A DNA stretch of 64,000 nucleotides from an uncultured Acetatifactor sp. (lineage in GTDB: Bacteria > Bacillota > Clostridia > Lachnospirales > Lachnospiraceae). A program made the position numbers and the translations under genes. Shown one piece after another: positions 60,309 through 64,000 of this stretch (positions within the stretch are counted from its first letter, which is position 1; each line of letters starts with the position of its first letter). Below the pieces are notes generated by a model, which was given only the letters and a program-made list of their open reading frames with translations, searched no databases and had not been told where the DNA came from. The stretch is from positions 113,990 to 177,989 of the forward strand of contig CAJTVB010000003.1 of NCBI GenBank assembly GCA_910579755.1, in the 5' to 3' direction.

Positions 60309-63158
60309 TCACTGCTCCAGCTGTTCCCGCTGTTTCATAGCCTGAGTGATCCTCTCCTCCAGAGATTCCGTCATGGTAATCTGCATATCCTTCAGTTCCA
60401 TTCCGCTCATCCCGAAAAACAGCTTGATATAAACTGTATGGTTGATCAGCGGCGCCGGAAGGTCTACTGTCCGTTTCTGCCACTGCTTTTCCGTTCCCGC
60501 CAGCGTCACCGTCTCCACCAGCTGTTTATCCTGAAATACCGACATGGGAAGCTGAGCCAAATCTGCCGTTTCTCCGGATGCCCTGCAGATAAACTCCATC
60601 CTGTACATTCCCCTTTCCTTCAGGGTAAGCTGGAAGGTAACGGCTTTTCCCTTTGCCGTGTTGATCTGATCCGTATCCACAGAAATCTGATTGTCTCCCT
60701 CCAGACTGATAATCCGTCCGGTGGAAGCCTCGTCCAGCCCCGCACACTCCTGAAGCTGTCTGTCAAGCTCTGTCTCAACCCCCGTCATACGCAGAAATGC
60801 GGGAGAAGACATCAGAAAACGGCATATATTGGCGGCGCTGCGCTGAAATTCTCCTCTGGTAACCCATCCATCCCTCAGGCCTTCCGCCGAGTTGTCATTG
60901 TTGGAATTGCTCAGGGAATCCGCCGTCACCATAAATATATCGTTCTGAGCCCGGACCATGGCGGAGGTGTTTTGAGAACTGGCCTCCCCGCCTTCATCGT
61001 TGGCCTTGGCCCACCAGTCGGTCATGACGATTCCATCAAATCCCCACTCTTTTCTCAAAATAGTGGTCAGCAGGTCATAGCTTCCCGCAGTCCATAGCCC
61101 GTTTATGGGATTGTAGGAGGTCATGACGGACCTGGCCTTTCCTTCCTTCACCGCAATCTCAAAGCCCTTCAAATAGATCTCTCTCAGAGCCCTCTCGGAA
61201 ACCACCGCATCCACGAAGCTTCGTCTGTGCTCCTGATTATTGCAGGCAAAGTGCTTGATGGTTCCCGTCACATCGTACTTATGCATTCCCCTCAGCTGAG
61301 CCGCCGCCATCCGTCCTGTGAGAAGCGGATCCTCGGAAAAATATTCAAAGTTGCGCCCGTTCAGCGGGTTGCGGTGTATATTCATGCCGGGACCCAACAG
61401 AGTATCCACCTGGTTTTTGCGAAGCTCCATCCCTTCCCACTCATAGAGCCGTTCCACCAGCTCATCGTCAAAGGTGCAGGCCAGACAAGTACCGTTAGGC
61501 ATGGCAAAGGCAATGGTTCCGCAGTCCATGCGGATGCCGCTGGGACCGTCCGCACAGCAGCCTGCGGGAATCCCGTAATTCTGCAGGCTCTGTGTAACTC
61601 CGCCGAAGGCGCCCGCCGTTCCCGGCGTCACCTTGGGAGAACACATTCCCTCGCCCCGGACAATACAGCACAGCTCCTCGTCCGTAAGCTGAGCCAGGAA
61701 TCGGCCCATGGAAACCTTTCCCGACTGCACATCCGAAAGCTTCCAGCCCTGATCCCCTGTCCAGGCATACTCCTCCGGCAGTCTCTCCAGCCTCCGCCCA
61801 ACACAATCCACTGTGCGGAGAGGTACCTCCTGCCATTCCACCTCATAGATTCCATGGCTGTTTTTCTCTCCCGGCTTCATACGCTGAAAAGCCGTTACCG
61901 GAGCCACGGCCTCCTTTTCCAGCTCCTCCAGCACCCGCACATCTGCAAGGTTGAGCCTGCCAGCCTCTTCCGCGTCCCGGACATTCGCTCCTGCATAAAT
62001 AATGTATTCTCCCGGCTCCAGCACATTACAGCATTTATATCCCGTGACGCCGCTGTCATCATAGGAAGCCAGCCGTAAAACAGGAATCCCCACTGTCAGC
62101 TCCTGTTCCTCTCCGGGCGCCAGTTCCTTTGTTTTAATATACCCGCAAAGACTTCTGACCGCCTTTCCCAGAGCACCCTGAGGCGCCTGGCAGTATACCT
62201 GTACCACCTCTTTGCCCCGGCAGGCGCCGGTATTTTTCACCCGGACCCGGACATCAATGAACTCTTCCTGATCCAGCTTCCGGTCCTCCACCTGGCCTTT
62301 TGTCTCAAAGGAGGTATAGGACAGACCGAATCCGAAAGGATATACCGCTCTTTCCGGCGCAAAGGTGGAAAAATACCTGTAACCTACGTAAATATCTTCC
62401 GCATAAACATTTCTTTTGCTGTCCCCGTAATATTTTGTGGAAGGATAATCCTCAATATTCCGGGCAATGGTATCCGCAAGCCTGCCTGACGGACACACGT
62501 CTCCGCTGAGCACATCCAGAACGCCGCTTCCGCCCTCCTGGCCGCCCTGCCATACATAAAGCACTGCGGACGGACTGTATTTTTCAACCCATTTCATATC
62601 AATAATATTGCCCACATTCAGCAATACCACCGTCCGGTCAAATACGCCGCACACTGTCTCCAGCATCTGCTCCTCCGCCTTTGTGAGCAGATAACTTCCC
62701 TCCTCGGCCAGATTATCCTTATCCTCACCGGCAGTGCGTGCTATGATAATGACAGCAACGTCAGATTCTTGCGCCGCCTCCTTCACCAGTTCCCGGGAAA
62801 GGGGCATCTCCTCCTGGAACCAAGGCTCCTGAGCCCATCCCTTTCCTGCGTCATAGGGATGGGTTTTAAGCCACTCTTCATAGCAGGCCCGCAAATCACT
62901 GTTCAGGCTGTAGCGTTCATCCCTTTCAAAGGCTTCCAGGATGCCCGTAACATATACCGTATTCACCAGTCCTCCGGATCCTGTTCCGCTTTTGTAGTAA
63001 TTAAACTGGCTCCTGCCAAATAATGCAATCCTGCTGCCTGCCGCAAGAGGAAGGGCCTTCCCTTCATTTCGCAGCATTACAATTCCATCTGCCACGGCCT
63101 GTCTGGCCGCCGCAGCATACTTGTCCACCGAAAGTATAGCGCCTTCTTTTTTTTCCAC
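60309..63158 (-). CDS. GH3 beta-glycosidase with permuted domains and C-terminal extension
   Basis: The 949-residue enzyme shares the permuted plan of its neighbour: GH3 C-terminal domain (about 15-285), fibronectin-III-like domain (about 290-410), then the TIM barrel (about 490-790) with the nucleophile near Asp714 in GIVMTDWW and TIKHFACNNQEH. It adds about 150 C-terminal residues that form a beta-sandwich of probable sugar-binding type (GMYRMEFICRASGE onward). No signal peptide. The start is GTG with a perfect AGGAGG. The specificity is unknown. Confidence 0.92.
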   Translation of the reverse strand: MEKKEGAILSVDKYAAAARQAVADGIVMLRNEGKALPLAAGSRIALFGRSQFNYYKSGTGSGGLVNTVYVTGILEAFERDERYSLNSDLRACYEEWLKTHPYDAGKGWAQEPWFQEEMPLSRELVKEAAQESDVAVIIIARTAGEDKDNLAEEGSYLLTKAEEQMLETVCGVFDRTVVLLNVGNIIDMKWVEKYSPSAVLYVWQGGQEGGSGVLDVLSGDVCPSGRLADTIARNIEDYPSTKYYGDSKRNVYAEDIYVGYRYFSTFAPERAVYPFGFGLSYTSFETKGQVEDRKLDQEEFIDVRVRVKNTGACRGKEVVQVYCQAPQGALGKAVRSLCGYIKTKELAPGEEQELTVGIPVLRLASYDDSGVTGYKCCNVLEPGEYIIYAGANVRDAEEAGRLNLADVRVLEELEKEAVAPVTAFQRMKPGEKNSHGIYEVEWQEVPLRTVDCVGRRLERLPEEYAWTGDQGWKLSDVQSGKVSMGRFLAQLTDEELCCIVRGEGMCSPKVTPGTAGAFGGVTQSLQNYGIPAGCCADGPSGIRMDCGTIAFAMPNGTCLACTFDDELVERLYEWEGMELRKNQVDTLLGPGMNIHRNPLNGRNFEYFSEDPLLTGRMAAAQLRGMHKYDVTGTIKHFACNNQEHRRSFVDAVVSERALREIYLKGFEIAVKEGKARSVMTSYNPINGLWTAGSYDLLTTILRKEWGFDGIVMTDWWAKANDEGGEASSQNTSAMVRAQNDIFMVTADSLSNSNNDNSAEGLRDGWVTRGEFQRSAANICRFLMSSPAFLRMTGVETELDRQLQECAGLDEASTGRIISLEGDNQISVDTDQINTAKGKAVTFQLTLKERGMYRMEFICRASGETADLAQLPMSVFQDKQLVETVTLAGTEKQWQKRTVDLPAPLINHTVYIKLFFGMSGMELKDMQITMTESLEERITQAMKQREQLEQ

Positions 63159-63245
63159 GTCTTTACCTCCTGACGTTTTTTTGCAGTCAACACCCCCGGC
63201 AATTCAACTCTGACCGTTCAAGCTGAGCCGCTTTGCCCCGGTTTC

Positions 63246-63722
63246 TCAGTGCGGCAGCGTATGGGCTCTGTCCGCAACAGACTTGCTAAAATTTATCACT
63301 CTGTGGTCATAGCTTTCATTCATAAGGGAAGAATGAATCATAAAATCCGCCGTGGCCCGGTTGTTGGCAATAGGAATATCGTACACCTGGGCGATCCGAA
63401 GGAGCGCCTTCACATCGGGATCATGGGGCGCCGCTGTCAGAGGATCCGAAAAGAATACCACAAAATCCACCTTTCCCTCTACAATCTTGGCCCCTATCTG
63501 CTGGTCGCCCCCCAGCGGACCGCTGTTGTAGCCCTTAACCGGCAGCCCTGTGCTTTCAGTGATCATGCGGGCCGTAGTGCCTGTGCCGCATAAAAAGTGG
63601 CACCGCAGAATCTCCTCATTATCCTTACACCACTGGATTAACTCGCTTTTCTTTCCGTCATGGGCAATCAGCGCGATATTTTTCTGCACGCCGATAGTCA
63701 ATGTAATAAAATCTTTTTCCAT
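63246..63722 (-). CDS. mgsA: Methylglyoxal synthase
   Basis: The 158-residue enzyme converts dihydroxyacetone phosphate to methylglyoxal and phosphate. It has NIALIAHDGKK, the phosphate-binding GTGTTARMI, SGPLGGDQQIG and FFSDPLTAAPHDPDV with the catalytic Asp residues. ATG 63722 lies 8 nt from AAAGG and is preferred to the ATG two codons upstream. It works as a bypass when sugar phosphate accumulates, which suits a region rich in sugar catabolism. Confidence 0.95.
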   Translation of the reverse strand: MEKDFITLTIGVQKNIALIAHDGKKSELIQWCKDNEEILRCHFLCGTGTTARMITESTGLPVKGYNSGPLGGDQQIGAKIVEGKVDFVVFFSDPLTAAPHDPDVKALLRIAQVYDIPIANNRATADFMIHSSLMNESYDHRVINFSKSVADRAHTLPH

Positions 63723-63785
63723 GAACATGACCTTTCTTTTACTATGCCTGACTATGCTTTTCCTCTGTTTTCCTTCTATGTCCCT

Positions 63786-64000
63786 TTACCTTGTATACTT
63801 CTCCAGCAGCCTGGCGATCTCTTTTACGTCAATAGGCTTGGCCACATGAGCATTCATGCCGCACTCCAAACATTTTTCGATATCTTCTGTAAAGGCATCC
63901 GCCGTCATTGCAATGATGGGAATCTGTGAATCGCTTCTTTCGGATTTCCGAATTGCCTCTGTGGCTTCATAGCCGGACATATAGGGCATCCGCAGATCCA
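63786..64000 (-). CDS. C-terminal receiver domain of a signalling protein (partial)
   Basis: The frame is open to the window end, so only the last 70 residues are visible. They are the second half of a response regulator receiver: DLRMPYMSGYEATEAIR with the phospho-acceptor Asp, PIIAMTADAFTED with the switch Thr, and the conserved Lys in HVAKPID. The C-terminal position and motifs (AFTEDIEKCLECGMNAH) are those of the receivers at the end of hybrid histidine kinases. It lies 57 bp upstream of mgsA. Confidence 0.88.
   Translation of the reverse strand, partial: DLRMPYMSGYEATEAIRKSERSDSQIPIIAMTADAFTEDIEKCLECGMNAHVAKPIDVKEIARLLEKYTR

Overview
The window looks like chromosomal DNA of a Gram-positive, probably anaerobic gut Clostridium, most likely Lachnospiraceae. 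The grounds are AGGAGG-type ribosome binding sites before almost every gene, occasional GTG and TTG starts, moderate to high GC with AT-rich gaps, permuted-domain GH3 glycosidases, PRD-type PTS control, HD-GYP signalling, a DUF4080 radical SAM protein and a complete agmatine-route polyamine operon. The species cannot be named from this sequence. I saw no rRNA, tRNA, CRISPR array, integrase or transposase.

Layout. 1-8.5 kb is an acidic-polysaccharide locus: a large secreted carbohydrate-binding protein cut by the window start, an AraC regulator, a Gfo/Idh/MocA oxidoreductase, a discoidin-like protein and a divergent heparinase II/III-type lyase. A hemerythrin-CheX-like fusion and a two-repeat membrane protein follow. 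8.5-17.7 kb is a polyamine operon on the minus strand, speD-speA-speE-carboxy(nor)spermidine dehydrogenase-GNAT-nspC-aguA-aguB. It makes putrescine from arginine through agmatine and encodes both known routes from putrescine to spermidine. It is preceded by a promoter, a densely structured leader of about 270 nt and an intrinsic terminator, the layout of an RNA attenuator. A second structured RNA candidate lies on the opposite strand inside the operon. 17.7-22.7 kb holds single genes: a GPH sugar transporter, a YehR-like lipoprotein, a Cys/His-repeat secreted protein, and an HD-domain and an MBL-fold gene that diverge from a shared palindromic promoter.

23-32 kb is a self-contained PTS operon: a LevR-like regulator, EIIA, EIIB and EIIC of the lactose/cellobiose family, a GH1 phospho-glycosidase, and its own HPr and enzyme I. 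A decayed GH3 gene follows it. 32-39.5 kb has an HD-GYP response regulator with an HPt protein, a tightly overlapping AIR-synthase/Lrp/aminotransferase/trmL group, a VanW-domain protein and a tiny membrane protein. 39.6-44.3 kb has a B12-binding radical SAM protein and the Leloir genes galT and galK. 44.4-49.6 kb has a MITE-like element, an ankyrin-like fragment, an ECF sigma factor with an ABC exporter operon, and a frameshifted orphan gene. 49.6-64 kb has an AraC regulator, an aldo/keto reductase, a MATE exporter, an alcohol dehydrogenase-like protein, an LCP cell-wall ligase, two permuted GH3 glycosidases flanking a surface 5'-nucleotidase, methylglyoxal synthase and the end of a receiver-domain protein.

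The most interesting signals are the speD leader RNA, the plus-strand RNA candidate in the nspC-aguA gap, the dual-route polyamine operon, the shared palindromic divergent promoter at 21.9 kb, the 18-bp minisatellite inside an ECF sigma factor gene, and the GH3 pseudogene whose middle segment is inverted.
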